A DNA stretch of 58,966 bases, from NCBI GenBank assembly GCA_902789345.1, contig CADANT010000010.1:1-58966 (forward strand). The letters run 5' to 3'. This DNA comes from an uncultured Ruminococcus sp. (GTDB lineage Bacteria; Bacillota; Clostridia; Oscillospirales; Acutalibacteraceae). Positions 36,352 to 47,600 of this stretch are shown here, in pieces. Within the stretch, counting starts at the first letter, position 1; each line of letters opens with the position of its first letter. Below the pieces are notes generated by a model. That model searched no databases, was not told where the DNA came from, and worked only from the letters and a program-made list of their open reading frames with translations. The translations under genes and the position numbers were made by a program.

Positions 36352-37149
36352 ATGCAGTATATTACAAGTAAAGACAACAATAGAGTTAAGCACATTTCAA
36401 AGCTTATTAAAAGTGCCGCTTACCGCAAGGAATGCGGCGAATATATTGTAGAGGGTACAAGGCTCTGTTCAGACGCACTTGTAAGCGGTGCAAATATAGT
36501 TACGGCTGTTTTTTCACAGCAAGCCGCAGAGAAGTATTCAGAGCAGGTTAGCACGCTATGTGAGGTTTGCGAAAGCACCTTCGTTTTTTCGGACAAGCTG
36601 TTTTCTCAAATTTCAGACACTAAAACACCGCAGGGGATAATGTGTATATGTAAAATAAACGATAGAACACCTGATTTTGCAAGTGACGGTGTTTTTTTGG
36701 CACTTGAACATATACAAGACCCGTCCAATATGGGAACAATTTTGCGAACGGCCGAAGCACTGGGTATAAAGGGAGTAGTTCTGACTGATAATTGCTGTGA
36801 TGTTTACTCTCCTAAGGTAGTGCGCGGAACAATGGGTGCGGTTTTCAGACTGCCTTTAATGTTTTGCAGCGACTTAAAAAATGTTATAGATAACTGCAAT
36901 GCACAGAAATTAAACACCATAGCTACAGTTGTTTCCGGCAGTGCGGTAAATATAACCGATTTGTCACAGAACGAGAAAAAACACTGTATGCTTTTAATAG
37001 GAAACGAAGGTAACGGACTGGAACAAGAAACAATAAATAAATGCAGTATAAAGGTTACAATACCTATGCTTGGCAGGGCAGAATCTCTTAACGCTTCTGC
37101 TGCCGCCGCAATATCAATGTGGGAAATATTAAGGGGGCTAAGCAAATGA
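36352..37149 (+). CDS. SpoU/TrmH family RNA 2'-O-methyltransferase
   Basis: A 265-residue SPOUT enzyme: an N-terminal substrate-binding domain (KDNNRVKHISKLIKSAAYRKECGEYIVEG) and the knotted SAM-binding domain with motif 1 ALEHIQDPSNMGTILRTAEALG, motif 2 LLIGNEGNGLE, motif 3 IPMLGRAESLNASAAAAI. The position after rplT and the size recall Bacillus YsgA, a 23S rRNA methyltransferase; the target is not proven here. ATG 36352 has GGGGG ahead; an upstream ATG at 36271 lies in the hairpin region. The stop overlaps dprA (ATGA). Confidence 0.88.
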   Translation: MQYITSKDNNRVKHISKLIKSAAYRKECGEYIVEGTRLCSDALVSGANIVTAVFSQQAAEKYSEQVSTLCEVCESTFVFSDKLFSQISDTKTPQGIMCICKINDRTPDFASDGVFLALEHIQDPSNMGTILRTAEALGIKGVVLTDNCCDVYSPKVVRGTMGAVFRLPLMFCSDLKNVIDNCNAQKLNTIATVVSGSAVNITDLSQNEKKHCMLLIGNEGNGLEQETINKCSIKVTIPMLGRAESLNASAAAAISMWEILRGLSK

Positions 37150-38387
37150 CAGATACAGCCCTTTATTGGATTTGGCTGCAAAAATGTCTTGGTTGCAGCA
37201 ACCCAAAGGTTAATACTATACTTAGGTTCTACCCGTCAATAGCGGATTTTTACGAAGGCGGTCAGCAAGAGTGGCGTTTGTGCGGCTGCTTTACCAAAAG
37301 AGAATTTTCCAATTTATGCACTTATACAATACAGGACGCAAAAGAAATTTACGACCGCTGTAAAATGCTTGGCTATAAAATTGTAACACCTGATTCACCG
37401 GAGTATCCGCAGCTGCTAAAAGAAATATACGAACCTCCGGCTGTTTTATATGTAAACGGAATATTGCCCGATGTTGACAATATACTTACAATAGGTATGG
37501 TAGGTACACGCAACGCAACCCCTACAGGCAAAAAGCTGGCTTATTCAATAGGCTATGACCTTGCTAAAAACGGCGTTGTAGTTGTAAGCGGCGGTGCGCT
37601 GGGCATAGATACATCTGCCCATAACGGGGCCTTGGCAGCCGGCGGAACAACCATATGTGTTTTGGGCTGTGGTATAAACTACAGCTACCTTATGACTAAT
37701 GCGCAAATGCGAAGCGAAATTGCAAACAGCGGTGCTGTTATTTCAGAATATCCGCCGGATACTCCACCGCAAAAATACAGCTTTCCTAAGCGTAACAGAA
37801 TTATTTCTGCTTTATCACAGGGCGTGCTTGTGGTAGAGGCAGGAGAAAAGAGCGGTGCACTTATTACAGCCTCTACAGCGCTAAGCCAAAATAAAGATGT
37901 TTTTGCAATACCCGGCCAGGTTACCAACGCTTTTGCATTCGGAACAAACAGCCTAATAAAGCAGGGTGCAATACCTGTAACTAACGCACAGGACATAATT
38001 AATGAATATTCTGAAAAATATTCAATTACTTTAAAAGAGACATTGCCACTTAGTGAAATAAGTGATAATATAATAAGCAGTATTCCAAGCGGTAAAAAAC
38101 CGCCGCTGTCGGTAAATAATATGCCGTCTGCAAAAAATAGCACTAAAAAAGCTGCAAGCACCTTAGAAATTGCTAAGAAGGATGCTAAAGCACATACAGA
38201 GCTTGACGGTGTTTCAGAAACAGCGAAAACGGTGTACAACATTATTTTGAATAATTCGTCAACTGTTGATGATATAGTTATAAAAACAAAATTGCCTACT
38301 GCCAAGGTTATGCAGGCACTTACAGAGCTTGAGCTTAACGATGCGGTAGAAAGAAAATCAGGCGGAGTATATGCCTTGCCTGGTTAA
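37146..38387 (+). CDS. dprA: DNA-processing protein DprA
   Basis: Loads RecA on incoming single-stranded DNA during transformation. The 413 residues comprise an N-terminal SAM-like/helix-hairpin-helix region, the Rossmann domain (MVGTRNATPTGKKLA, VVSGGALGIDTSAHNGAL, PKRNRIISALSQGVLVVEA, AIPGQ), a linker of Ser/Lys/Ala from about 310 to 355, and a winged-helix domain at the end. ATG 37146 overlaps the previous stop by 4 bp. It is followed 17 bp later by topA, a common Firmicutes order. Confidence 0.94.
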   Translation: MTDTALYWIWLQKCLGCSNPKVNTILRFYPSIADFYEGGQQEWRLCGCFTKREFSNLCTYTIQDAKEIYDRCKMLGYKIVTPDSPEYPQLLKEIYEPPAVLYVNGILPDVDNILTIGMVGTRNATPTGKKLAYSIGYDLAKNGVVVVSGGALGIDTSAHNGALAAGGTTICVLGCGINYSYLMTNAQMRSEIANSGAVISEYPPDTPPQKYSFPKRNRIISALSQGVLVVEAGEKSGALITASTALSQNKDVFAIPGQVTNAFAFGTNSLIKQGAIPVTNAQDIINEYSEKYSITLKETLPLSEISDNIISSIPSGKKPPLSVNNMPSAKNSTKKAASTLEIAKKDAKAHTELDGVSETAKTVYNIILNNSSTVDDIVIKTKLPTAKVMQALTELELNDAVERKSGGVYALPG

Positions 38388-38404
38388 GGAGGATATTGGA
38401 TAGT

Positions 38405-40498
38405 ATGTCAAAATTAGTAATAGTGGAGTCACCTGCTAAGGCTAAAACAATAAAGAAATATTTAGGCAGTGACTACGAGGTAATAGCCTCTATGGGACAT
38501 GTTAGGGATTTACCGGCGAAAAGATTGAGTGTAAATGTAAGAAAACATTTTCAGCCAAATTATGAAATTATTGCAAGCAAGGAAGAGCTTGTGCACAAGC
38601 TGGAAAAAGCAGCTAAAAAGTCAGACTATGTTTATCTGGCAACCGACCCCGACCGTGAGGGTGAGGCTATATCCTGGCACTTAGCTTATATTTTAGGACT
38701 AAGCCTGGATGAAAACAACAGAGTAGAATTTAATGAAATTACAAAAACAGGTATACAAAACGGTATGAGCCACCCAAGGTGTATTAACCAAGACCTTGTG
38801 GATGCGCAACAGGCACGAAGAATACTAGACAGACTTGTAGGCTATAAGCTAAGTCCGTTTTTGTCAAGAAGCATCCGTCGTGGACTTTCTGCCGGCAGGG
38901 TACAGTCTGTAGCAGTAAAGCTGATAGTTGACCGTCAGAAGCAGATTGATGAATTTAAGCCGGAGGAATATTGGTCAGTAGACGCCAAGTTTATTCCAAA
39001 GGGCAGCAGAAAAGCCTTTGCCGCCGCTTTGTATGGCACCACAGAGGGCAAGCTGAAAATTTCAAACGGTGAAGAAGCACAAAGCATTGTTTCAGAGCTG
39101 GAAAATGAAGAGTTTAAGATTACAAAATTGCGTAACGGCACACGCAAAAAGCAGCCGGCACCTCCTTTTACAACCTCTACACTACAGCAGGAAGCCTCCC
39201 GTAAACTGAATTTTCAGTCACGACGCACTATGAAAGTAGCACAGGAGCTGTATGAGGGTATTGAATTGCCGGAAATGGGTGCAGTAGGTTTAATTACCTA
39301 TATGAGAACCGACTCTTTAAGAATATCTAATGACGCTATTGCTGAAGTTACTGAATATATAAAGGGCAGATGGGGCGAGAAATATCTGCCTAAAGAGCCT
39401 AGAGTATTTAAGTCCAGGTCAAATGCACAGGACGGCCATGAAGCTATTCGTCCGTCTATGCCGTCACTGGAACCGGACAAAATTAAAGAAAGCTTAACAA
39501 GTGACCAGTATAAACTGTATAAGCTTATATGGGAGCGTTTTACAGCCTGCCAAATGGCTGAGTGCGTACAAAAAACCACCAGTGCAGAAATACAGGGCGG
39601 TAAATATATTTTCAAGGCAACAGGCTACAGAGTAGACTTTGAGGGCTTTACCACACTTTATGTAGAGGGTAAGGACGCAGCAGAGGAAAAGCAGACAGAA
39701 TTGCCGCCTCTTGAAAAAGATATGTCTGTTCGTGTAAAAGAAATTGTGCCAAATCAGCACTTTACACAACCGCCGGCACGCTATACCGAGGCTACACTTA
39801 TTAAAGCATTGGAGGAAAACGGCATAGGCAGACCGTCTACATACGCCGCAACTATCTCTACAATTACGGCAAGAGATTATGTAAAGCGAGAGGGCAAAAC
39901 CCTTTATCCTACAGAGCTTGGAGAGGTTACCACCAAGCTTATGCTTGAGCATTTCCCGAAAATTGTAAATGTAAAATTTACCGCACAAATGGAAGAAAAC
40001 CTTGACAAGGTTGAGCATGGCCAAGAACAGTGGGTAAAGGTACTTGACGATTTTTACACCGATTTTAACAAAACCTTGAAAAAGGCAAAGGAAGATACAA
40101 AGGATGTTAAAATAAAGCTAAAGGAAGAAGAAACAGACATTATCTGCGAAAAATGCGGCAGAAGAATGGTTGTTAAAAACGGCAGATTTGGCAAGTTTAT
40201 TGCCTGCCCGGGTTATCCTGAATGCAAAAATGTTAAAAACTTTGTTGAGCCTACCGGTGCAAAATGCCCTAAATGCGGCGGCGATGTTATAGTAAGAAAA
40301 TCAAAAAAAGGCAGAGTTTTCTACGGCTGCAGCAACTACCCAAGCTGTGACTTTGTATCGTGGGCAGAGCCTACAAATGAGCGCTGTCCACAGTGCGGCG
40401 GTGTGCTGTACAAGAAAAAGGGTAAGAAACCAAAGCTTTATTGCCAAACAAAGGGCTGCGGCTTTACAAAGGACTTTGTAGAGAAAGACGATGAATAG
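38405..40498 (+). CDS. topA: DNA topoisomerase I
   Basis: Type IA topoisomerase that relaxes negative supercoils. The 697 residues hold the Toprim domain with Glu8 (VESPAKAKTI) and Asp81-Asp83-Glu85 (DPDREGE), the catalytic Tyr299 in GLITYMRTDS, and three C-terminal zinc ribbons (CEKCG, CPKCGG, CPQCGG, each with a second Cys pair). ATG 38405 is used; AGGAGG is 11 nt ahead. A TTG 9 bp earlier is too close to that site. Confidence 0.97.
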   Translation: MSKLVIVESPAKAKTIKKYLGSDYEVIASMGHVRDLPAKRLSVNVRKHFQPNYEIIASKEELVHKLEKAAKKSDYVYLATDPDREGEAISWHLAYILGLSLDENNRVEFNEITKTGIQNGMSHPRCINQDLVDAQQARRILDRLVGYKLSPFLSRSIRRGLSAGRVQSVAVKLIVDRQKQIDEFKPEEYWSVDAKFIPKGSRKAFAAALYGTTEGKLKISNGEEAQSIVSELENEEFKITKLRNGTRKKQPAPPFTTSTLQQEASRKLNFQSRRTMKVAQELYEGIELPEMGAVGLITYMRTDSLRISNDAIAEVTEYIKGRWGEKYLPKEPRVFKSRSNAQDGHEAIRPSMPSLEPDKIKESLTSDQYKLYKLIWERFTACQMAECVQKTTSAEIQGGKYIFKATGYRVDFEGFTTLYVEGKDAAEEKQTELPPLEKDMSVRVKEIVPNQHFTQPPARYTEATLIKALEENGIGRPSTYAATISTITARDYVKREGKTLYPTELGEVTTKLMLEHFPKIVNVKFTAQMEENLDKVEHGQEQWVKVLDDFYTDFNKTLKKAKEDTKDVKIKLKEEETDIICEKCGRRMVVKNGRFGKFIACPGYPECKNVKNFVEPTGAKCPKCGGDVIVRKSKKGRVFYGCSNYPSCDFVSWAEPTNERCPQCGGVLYKKKGKKPKLYCQTKGCGFTKDFVEKDDE

Positions 40499-40530
40499 AT
40501 TATATTATTAGTGCAAAAAGAGGTGTTTTT

Positions 40531-41853
40531 TTGGAAAAGGCATATATCAGTGTAATCGGTGCAGGACTTGCAGGTTGTGAGGCTGCCTGGCAAATAGCCA
40601 ACAGAGGCATACAGGTTATGCTTTACGAGATGAAGCCAAATAAAAAGTCACCGGCTCACCACAGCGACACATTTGCCGAGCTTGTTTGTTCAAACTCTCT
40701 TAAAGCCGCACGAACAGCCAGTGCCGCAGGTATGCTGAAGCAGGAAATGCGAATGCTCAACTCATTGCTTCTAAAGTGTGCAGACGCTTGCAGTGTCAGC
40801 GCCGGAGGGGCGTTAGCTGTAAACAGAGATGACTTTTCCAATATGGTAACTCATTATATTAATCAGCACCCCAATATTACGGTAGTTAATGAAGAAATCA
40901 CAGAACTGCCGCAGAACGAAATTGCCGTAATTGCTACAGGTCCCCTTACTGCTGACTTATTGGCAGAAAATATTAAGGCAGAGTTTGGCGGAGCGTTAAG
41001 CTTTTTTGACGCAGCTGCACCAATAGTTACAGCCGAGTCTATAGATTTTAACAGTGCATTCTTTGCCAGCAGATACGGAAAGGGCAGTGGGGATGATTAT
41101 ATAAATTGTCCTATGAATAAAGAGGAGTATGAGAGCTTTCACGCAGAGCTTGTAGGCGCACAGCGTGCTCCGTTAAAGGATTTTGATGTTCAAAATCCAA
41201 AGGTGTATGAGGGTTGTATGCCTATTGAGGTTATGGCACAGCGTGGTGCCGACACAATACGCTTTGGCCCTATGAAGCCTGTAGGTCTTACAGACCCGAA
41301 AACAGGGCACAGACCGTGGGCAGTTTTACAGCTTCGCAAGGAAAATAACCAAGGTACATTGTATAACCTTGTGGGTTTCCAAACCAACCTAAAATTTCCT
41401 GAACAGAAGCGTGTATTTTCAATGATACCGGCACTTAAAAATGCGGAATTTGTTAGATACGGCGTAATGCACCGCAATACTTTTATAAATTCACCACGGC
41501 TTTTAGATGCTGACTATTCATTACGGAAAAAACATAACCTGTTTTTTGCCGGACAGCTTACCGGTGTAGAGGGATATATGGAGTCCGGCAGCAGCGGACT
41601 TCTTGCAGGTATAAATGCCGCAAGGCTGTTTATGGGCAAAGAAACACTTGTACTGCCAAATGTAACTATGATGGGTGCGTTGGCAGAGTATATCAGCAAT
41701 CCATCAGTTACTTGTTTCCAGCCTATGGGGGCAAATATCGGTATTTTACCACAGCTTTCAGAAAATATTAGGGATAAACGCCTAAAGGCAGAAAAGCATT
41801 CTCTGCGTTCTTTTTCAACTCTTGAAAGCTTTATTAACGAAAATAATATTTAA
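40531..41853 (+). CDS. trmFO: Folate/FAD-dependent tRNA U54 methyltransferase
   Basis: Makes ribothymidine at tRNA position 54 with methylene-THF as methyl donor. The 440-residue flavoprotein has the FAD fold VIGAGLAGCEAAWQIA, the signature ELVCSNSLKAA, TLYNLVGFQTNLKFPEQ, and a C-terminal LFFAGQLTGVEGYMESGSSGL. It starts with TTG (GAGGTG ahead), as several genes in this region do. It lies between topA and plsX on the same strand. Confidence 0.96.
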   Translation: MEKAYISVIGAGLAGCEAAWQIANRGIQVMLYEMKPNKKSPAHHSDTFAELVCSNSLKAARTASAAGMLKQEMRMLNSLLLKCADACSVSAGGALAVNRDDFSNMVTHYINQHPNITVVNEEITELPQNEIAVIATGPLTADLLAENIKAEFGGALSFFDAAAPIVTAESIDFNSAFFASRYGKGSGDDYINCPMNKEEYESFHAELVGAQRAPLKDFDVQNPKVYEGCMPIEVMAQRGADTIRFGPMKPVGLTDPKTGHRPWAVLQLRKENNQGTLYNLVGFQTNLKFPEQKRVFSMIPALKNAEFVRYGVMHRNTFINSPRLLDADYSLRKKHNLFFAGQLTGVEGYMESGSSGLLAGINAARLFMGKETLVLPNVTMMGALAEYISNPSVTCFQPMGANIGILPQLSENIRDKRLKAEKHSLRSFSTLESFINENNI

Positions 41854-41881
41854 CTTGTTTTAAGAAAACTGAGGTTTTAGT

Positions 41882-42871
41882 ATGAAGATAATTGTAGATG
41901 CTTTTGGCGGTGACAATGCACCTCTTGAAATTATTAAGGGCTGTGCTTTAGCTGTAGAAGATTTAGGGATAGACATAATTCTTACAGGCGATAAAAATAT
42001 AATAAAGAAAACCGCTATAGAAAACGGCATTTCTCTTAATAACATAAAGGTTGTTCATACCGATGTTGTTATTTCACCAGACGATGACGCCTCTGCAGTA
42101 GTAAAAGAAAAGAAAAATTCATCTATGGGAGTGGGCTTTCAGCTGCTTAACAGCGGCGAGGGCGATGCCTTTGTATCTGCCGGTAACAGCGGCGCTTTGG
42201 TAATGGGCAGCAGCTTGATTATAAAAAGGATTAAGGGTGTTAAGCGACCTGCATTTGCTCCGGTAATGCCAAAAGCACAAGGCTGCTTTATGCTTGTTGA
42301 CGGCGGTGCAAATAACGAGGTTCGTCCTGATATGCTTCAGCAATTTGCAATAATGGGTTCAATCTATATGAATAAGGTTATGGGGATTGATAACCCAAGA
42401 GTAGGTCTTGCAAATGTCGGTACAGAGGAACACAAGGGAGGCTCACTACAGCAGGAGGCATATGAATTGCTGAAAGCCACACCTATAAACTTCATAGGAA
42501 ATGTAGAGGGCCGAGATATTCCTGCCGACGGTTGTGATGTATTGGTTACAGACGGATTTAACGGTAATCTTATTCTAAAAACCTACGAGGGCGTTGCAAT
42601 GGAGCTTATGGGCAAAATTAAGGGGCTGTTTAAGAAAAATGCCAAGAATAAAATAGCGGCAGCAATGATTATGAGCGACCTAAAAAAGCTTGCAAAAGAA
42701 ATGGACTACAATGAGTACGGCGGCGCTGCAATTATGGGTGTAAACAAGCCTGTTTTTAAGGCACACGGAAGTTCAAAGGCAAAAACAATAAAAAGTGCCC
42801 TTCGCTTAACAAAACAATTTGTTGAGGGCAATGTAGTTGAAGAAATAAGCACAAACATTGCAAAGCTGTAA
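41882..42871 (+). CDS. plsX: Phosphate acyltransferase PlsX
   Basis: Converts acyl-ACP to acyl-phosphate for phospholipid synthesis through PlsY. The 329 residues begin IIVDAFGGDNAPLEI and carry SAGNSGALVMGS, LVDGGAN and VTDGFNGNLILKTYEG, all typical. ATG after GAGGTTTTAGT. The acpP gene that often follows plsX in Firmicutes is absent; rnc comes directly after 20 bp. Confidence 0.96.
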   Translation: MKIIVDAFGGDNAPLEIIKGCALAVEDLGIDIILTGDKNIIKKTAIENGISLNNIKVVHTDVVISPDDDASAVVKEKKNSSMGVGFQLLNSGEGDAFVSAGNSGALVMGSSLIIKRIKGVKRPAFAPVMPKAQGCFMLVDGGANNEVRPDMLQQFAIMGSIYMNKVMGIDNPRVGLANVGTEEHKGGSLQQEAYELLKATPINFIGNVEGRDIPADGCDVLVTDGFNGNLILKTYEGVAMELMGKIKGLFKKNAKNKIAAAMIMSDLKKLAKEMDYNEYGGAAIMGVNKPVFKAHGSSKAKTIKSALRLTKQFVEGNVVEEISTNIAKL

Positions 42872-42891
42872 AATCGAAAGAGGTATAATAA

Positions 42892-43569
42892 ATGGAAGAG
42901 CTTGAGAAAGTACTGGATTATAAATTTAAAAATATAAATTATTTAAAAATTGGTCTTACACATTCATCCTACGCCAACGAGCATAAAAAGCTTCATATAA
43001 AATGCAACGAGCGTCAGGAGTTTTTAGGCGACGCAGTTTTAAGTATTGTTGTATCTGACTATATTTATAAACACTGCCCGTCACTGCCTGAGGGCGACCT
43101 TACAAAGCTAAGGGCGGCGCTTGTCTGTGAGAAATCTCTTGCAGGATATGCAAGGTCAATTAACCTTGGTGATTATCTGCTTTTAAGCAAGGGAGAACGC
43201 CATTCAAACGGTCAGGAAAGACCTTCAATTTTGGCAGATGCATTTGAATCTGTTATAGCTGCAATTTATCTTGACGGAGGTATGGAGGAAGCAAGAAAAT
43301 TTGTTCTTCGTTTTGTAATACCGGATATTCAAAGTGCAAAGCCTATTAGATTTAAAGATTATAAAACACAGCTTCAGGAGATAATTCAGAAAAATCCAGA
43401 AGAAAAGCTGGAGTATGTACTTGTAGGAGAAAGTGGTCCTGACCATAACAAACACTTTGTCGTAGAAGTACATTTAAACAGTAATGTTATCGGCAAGGGC
43501 GGCGGCAGAAGCAAAAAAGAGGCAGAACAGCAGGCAGCAAGAGAAGCGTTAGGACTGATGGGCTATTGA
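42892..43569 (+). CDS. rnc: Ribonuclease III
   Basis: Cleaves double-stranded RNA in rRNA maturation. The 225-residue protein has the catalytic signature NERQEFLGDAVL (39-50, with Glu43 and Asp47), a second acidic motif LADAFESVIAAIYLDGG, and a C-terminal dsRNA-binding domain ending GGGRSKKEAEQQAAREALGLM. AAAGAGG precedes the ATG. The stop overlaps the next start (TTGA). Confidence 0.97.
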   Translation: MEELEKVLDYKFKNINYLKIGLTHSSYANEHKKLHIKCNERQEFLGDAVLSIVVSDYIYKHCPSLPEGDLTKLRAALVCEKSLAGYARSINLGDYLLLSKGERHSNGQERPSILADAFESVIAAIYLDGGMEEARKFVLRFVIPDIQSAKPIRFKDYKTQLQEIIQKNPEEKLEYVLVGESGPDHNKHFVVEVHLNSNVIGKGGGRSKKEAEQQAAREALGLMGY

Positions 43570-44600
43570 AACACTCAAATGTAGCTATTTTTGTACCGCA
43601 CAATGGCTGTCCTCATTGCTGTTCATTTTGTAACCAGGTGAAAATTACAGGTCAGCAAAAACAACCCACAGCAGACGATGTTATTAATGCGGCTTCCGTT
43701 GCAATGAAAAGCAAAAGATATAACCCTCAACAATCTGAAATTGCCTTTTTTGGCGGCAGCTTTACAGCTATTGACCGCAGTTATATGGTAATGCTTCTGT
43801 CTGCGGCATATAAGTATGTAGAAAACGGCAGCTTTGCCGGAATACGCATTTCCACAAGACCGGATTATATTGACAACGAAATTCTCGAAATTTTAAAAAG
43901 CTACGGTGTTACCGCTATTGAGCTTGGAGCGCAAAGTATGTGTGACGATGTTCTTACAGCTAATATGCGTGGGCATACTGCCCGGGATGTAGTCAACGCC
44001 TCAAAACTCATAAAAAAATACGGCTTTTCCCTGGGACTGCAAATGATGACAGGGCTGTATAAAAGCAGTATTGAAAAGGATATTTACACAGCCGAACAAA
44101 TTTGTCACCTTTTACCCGACACTGTAAGAATTTATCCCACTATAATTATGGCGGATACTGTACTTGCGGATTATTATAAAAATGGAGATTATAATACATA
44201 TTCACTGGAAGAAACTGTTGAGCTGTGTGCAAAGCTTTTGCAAATGTTTAACAAACACAGCATCAGGGTAATCCGTTTAGGTTTGCATAGTACAGAAGAT
44301 ATATCAAAGGGTATGGTGGCAGGTCCATGGCACCCTTCATTAGGAGAGCTTTGTGCCGCAAGAGTTTTCAGAAACAGTATTGATGATTATATAAAAGCGA
44401 ATGCTTTACCTACAGGCTGTTATACTGTAGCAGTAAACAGCCGTGACATTTCAAAGGTGCTTGGACAAAAGCACAGCAACATTGAATACTTTGCACAAAA
44501 AGGCTATAACTTAACTGTAAAACAGGGCAGTGCAATGCCGGGTGAGTTTTATTTTTCAGATTTAGCAGACAAACAGAACACCTGTTTTAATAAATCATAA
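43566..44600 (+). CDS. Radical SAM protein, Elp3-like
   Basis: A 344-residue radical SAM enzyme with the cluster motif Cys15-x3-Cys19-x2-Cys22 (GCPHCCSFCNQ), GGSFTAID, a glycine-rich SAM-binding region ISTRPDYID, and a C-terminal extension typical of the COG1243-like group. It lacks the acetyltransferase domain of true Elp3, so tRNA wobble acetylation is not implied. TTG start overlapping the rnc stop. The order rnc, this gene, smc recurs in Clostridia, as far as I recall. Function unknown. Confidence 0.82.
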   Translation: MKHSNVAIFVPHNGCPHCCSFCNQVKITGQQKQPTADDVINAASVAMKSKRYNPQQSEIAFFGGSFTAIDRSYMVMLLSAAYKYVENGSFAGIRISTRPDYIDNEILEILKSYGVTAIELGAQSMCDDVLTANMRGHTARDVVNASKLIKKYGFSLGLQMMTGLYKSSIEKDIYTAEQICHLLPDTVRIYPTIIMADTVLADYYKNGDYNTYSLEETVELCAKLLQMFNKHSIRVIRLGLHSTEDISKGMVAGPWHPSLGELCAARVFRNSIDDYIKANALPTGCYTVAVNSRDISKVLGQKHSNIEYFAQKGYNLTVKQGSAMPGEFYFSDLADKQNTCFNKS

Positions 44601-44649
44601 ATATCGGCTGTATATTTTTACACATTACATAAATATTGGAGTTAGTAAA

Positions 44650-47600
44650 TTGTTATTAAAATCACTAGAGATACAAGGCTTTAAGACCTTTCCGGATAAA
44701 ACTAAATTAACCTTTGACCATGGCATAACCTCCATAGTAGGGCCAAACGGCAGTGGCAAAAGTAACATTAGTGACGCCATACGCTGGGTTCTTGGAGAGC
44801 AGTCACCTAAGGCTATACGCTGTTCCAAAATGGAAGATGTTGTCTTTAACGGAACAGACAGCAGAAAAAAGCTTGGCTATGCCGAGGTTACACTGTCTTT
44901 TGAAAACAAAGACCGCACCCTTGCCTTTGACGGCGACGAGGTTTCTATTACCAGGCGTTATTACCGTTCCGGCGACAGCGACTATATGATTAACAAAGCC
45001 GCTGTAAGACTAAAGGATATTCACGAGCTTTTTATGGACACAGGTTTAGGTCGTGACGGCTATTCTATGATTGGTCAAGGTAAAATTGACAGCATAGTGG
45101 CGTCAAAAAGCGAAGATAGGCGAGAGATTTTTGAGGAAGCCGCAGGAATATCAAGATACAGATACAGAAAGCTGGAAGCAGAGCGAAAGCTAAAAGGTAC
45201 AGAAGAAAATTTAGTTCGTCTGCGTGACATATTAACAGAGCTTGACGACAGAGTAGGTCCTTTGGAAATTCAGGCGAAAAAAGCAGAGGCTTTTTTGGAA
45301 TATTCAAACGAGAAAAAAGACCTTGAAATTGCTTTATGGCTAAATACAATAAAGCAATCTGCCGCTGTTTTGCGTGAGCAGGAAGAAAAGCTTGAAATTG
45401 CCCGCAGTCAGCATCAAGCGGCACAAGAGGCACTTGAGGATATTCAAAAAGAAAGCGAAGAGCTGTTCTTAAAGAACGGCAAATATCTTTCGGAAATAGA
45501 TGAAATCAGAAAAGAAATTTCTGACTATGAACAGCAAATATCAGAGAAAAAATCAAACATATCTGTTGCTGAAAACAGCATTACTTATAACAACCAAAGC
45601 ATTGAAAAAGTAAATAATGAAATAGATTCCATTGCAAGCTCGGCAGTTGACACAGAAAATGAAATTGCACTAAAAAAGCAAAAAATAGACAAGCATAATG
45701 AAAAAGTTTCTACGCTTCAAAAGCAATATGCAGAAATTGAAAACAGCTTAAATGAAATTAATGTAAGCGTAAGCAAAAATTCAGATATTTTGCAGGAGCT
45801 GTCACTTAATCTTACAAAGCTTAGCACACAGGCGGCAGATATTAAGGTTTCAGCTATGACAAGTATGGCATCTGTAAGCGAAGCTAAGGAGAGAATAAGC
45901 AACCTTAACAACCAAAAGCAGGTTAAAGCTGAGCAGATTGCAGAGCTTCTAAAGCAATGCAGCGACTATGAAAATATGCTTGTTGATACAAACAACAGTA
46001 TAGACAGTCTTGGCAGTGAACTACAGCTTAGCAGACAAAAGCTTTCACAAAAGCTGCAGCAAAGCGAAAAGCTAAAGCAGGAGTGTGACAAACTTAACCT
46101 TGACTATCAGGAAAGAGTACGCCGTGTTAGAATGCTTGAAGATTTGGAACGCAATATGGAGGGCTTTTATAACAGTGTAAAAATTGTTATAAAGGAGGCA
46201 CAGCGCGGCACCTTGCAGGGAATACACGGACCTGTTTCAAGAGTAATTAATGTTCCGGCGGATTATACCGTGGCCATTGAAACGGCTCTTGGAAATTCTA
46301 TGCAGCACATTGTTACTGCTGATGAAGATACCGCAAAGGCGGCTATCGGACTTTTAAAAAAGCGTGACGGAGGCAGAGCTACATTTTTACCCCTTACAAC
46401 AATAAAGGGTTATCAGCTTAATGAAAAGGGACTTAATAATTGCAGTGGATTTGTAGGTGTAGCTGCAGAGCTCTGCAGTTGTGAACCGAAGTACACAGGC
46501 GTTCTTAACTCTTTATTAGGCAGAATTGTTATTGCAGACAATCTTAACAATGCTGTGGCTATAGCAAAAAAATACAGCTACAAATTCCGGGTAGTTACAC
46601 TTGACGGACAGGTTATTAATGCAGGCGGTTCGCTGACAGGCGGCTCTCAGGGCAGAAAGTCCGGCTTGCTTAGCCGAACAGCTGAAATTCAAAAGAATAA
46701 AGACACTGTAGAAAAGCTAAAAGCAGAGTTTGCAAAAGCACAACAGCAGTACAAGCAGGCTACCCAGGAGCTTTCAGCCGCAAATACTGAAATAACAGCC
46801 TCATCGTCAGAGCTTTCTACGGCACAACAGGATAAAATTAAAATTGAGGCGGCATTAAAAAGCAGTAAAACAGAGCTTCAAACCCACCAAAGTGCTATGT
46901 GCGACCTGGACAATGAAATCAAGCTGTTGACCGCCAAAGCGGAGCAACAGTCTGACATACACAGACAGTCGCAAAAACAGCTTGATAAGCTGAATAAAGA
47001 AATAGAAGCGGCAGAGGCACAGTCAAATAAAATTACAGGCGGCAGAGAGGAACTTTCTGTTAAGCGTGAAGATTTGGCACAGAAGCTTCAGGATATTCGT
47101 TTGGAAATAGTTACGGCACAAAAGGACATTGAAAATATTAATGCCGAAATTAATATTGCCTTATCAAACGAAAGCAACAGAAAACAGCGCAGAGAACAGC
47201 TTATTAAAGAAATCGAAGAGTACAACAGCCGCAACAATTCAATAAGTGCACAAATTGAGTTGCTTACACAGCTTGTTGAAGAGCTTACCGAAAAATCAAA
47301 ATCTGCACAAAAGAAAATTGAGTCGGTAAACAAAGAAAGAAACGAAACAGAGGCTAAAACAGCACAGCTAAGAAAGGCTGAACGTGACAAGCTTAACGAG
47401 CGTGAAACTGCCGGCAGAGAGCTTTCAAAGCTGGAGGAGCGCAAAATAAATCTCCAAAAGCAGTACGACGATATAATAAGCAAGCTGTGGGAGGAATACG
47501 AGCTTACCCCACGAGAGGCACAGGAAAACTGTAAACCGATAGAAAATGTTCAGGCAGGCAAAAAGCGGCTAAATGAATTAAAAGGTAAAATAAAAGCGCT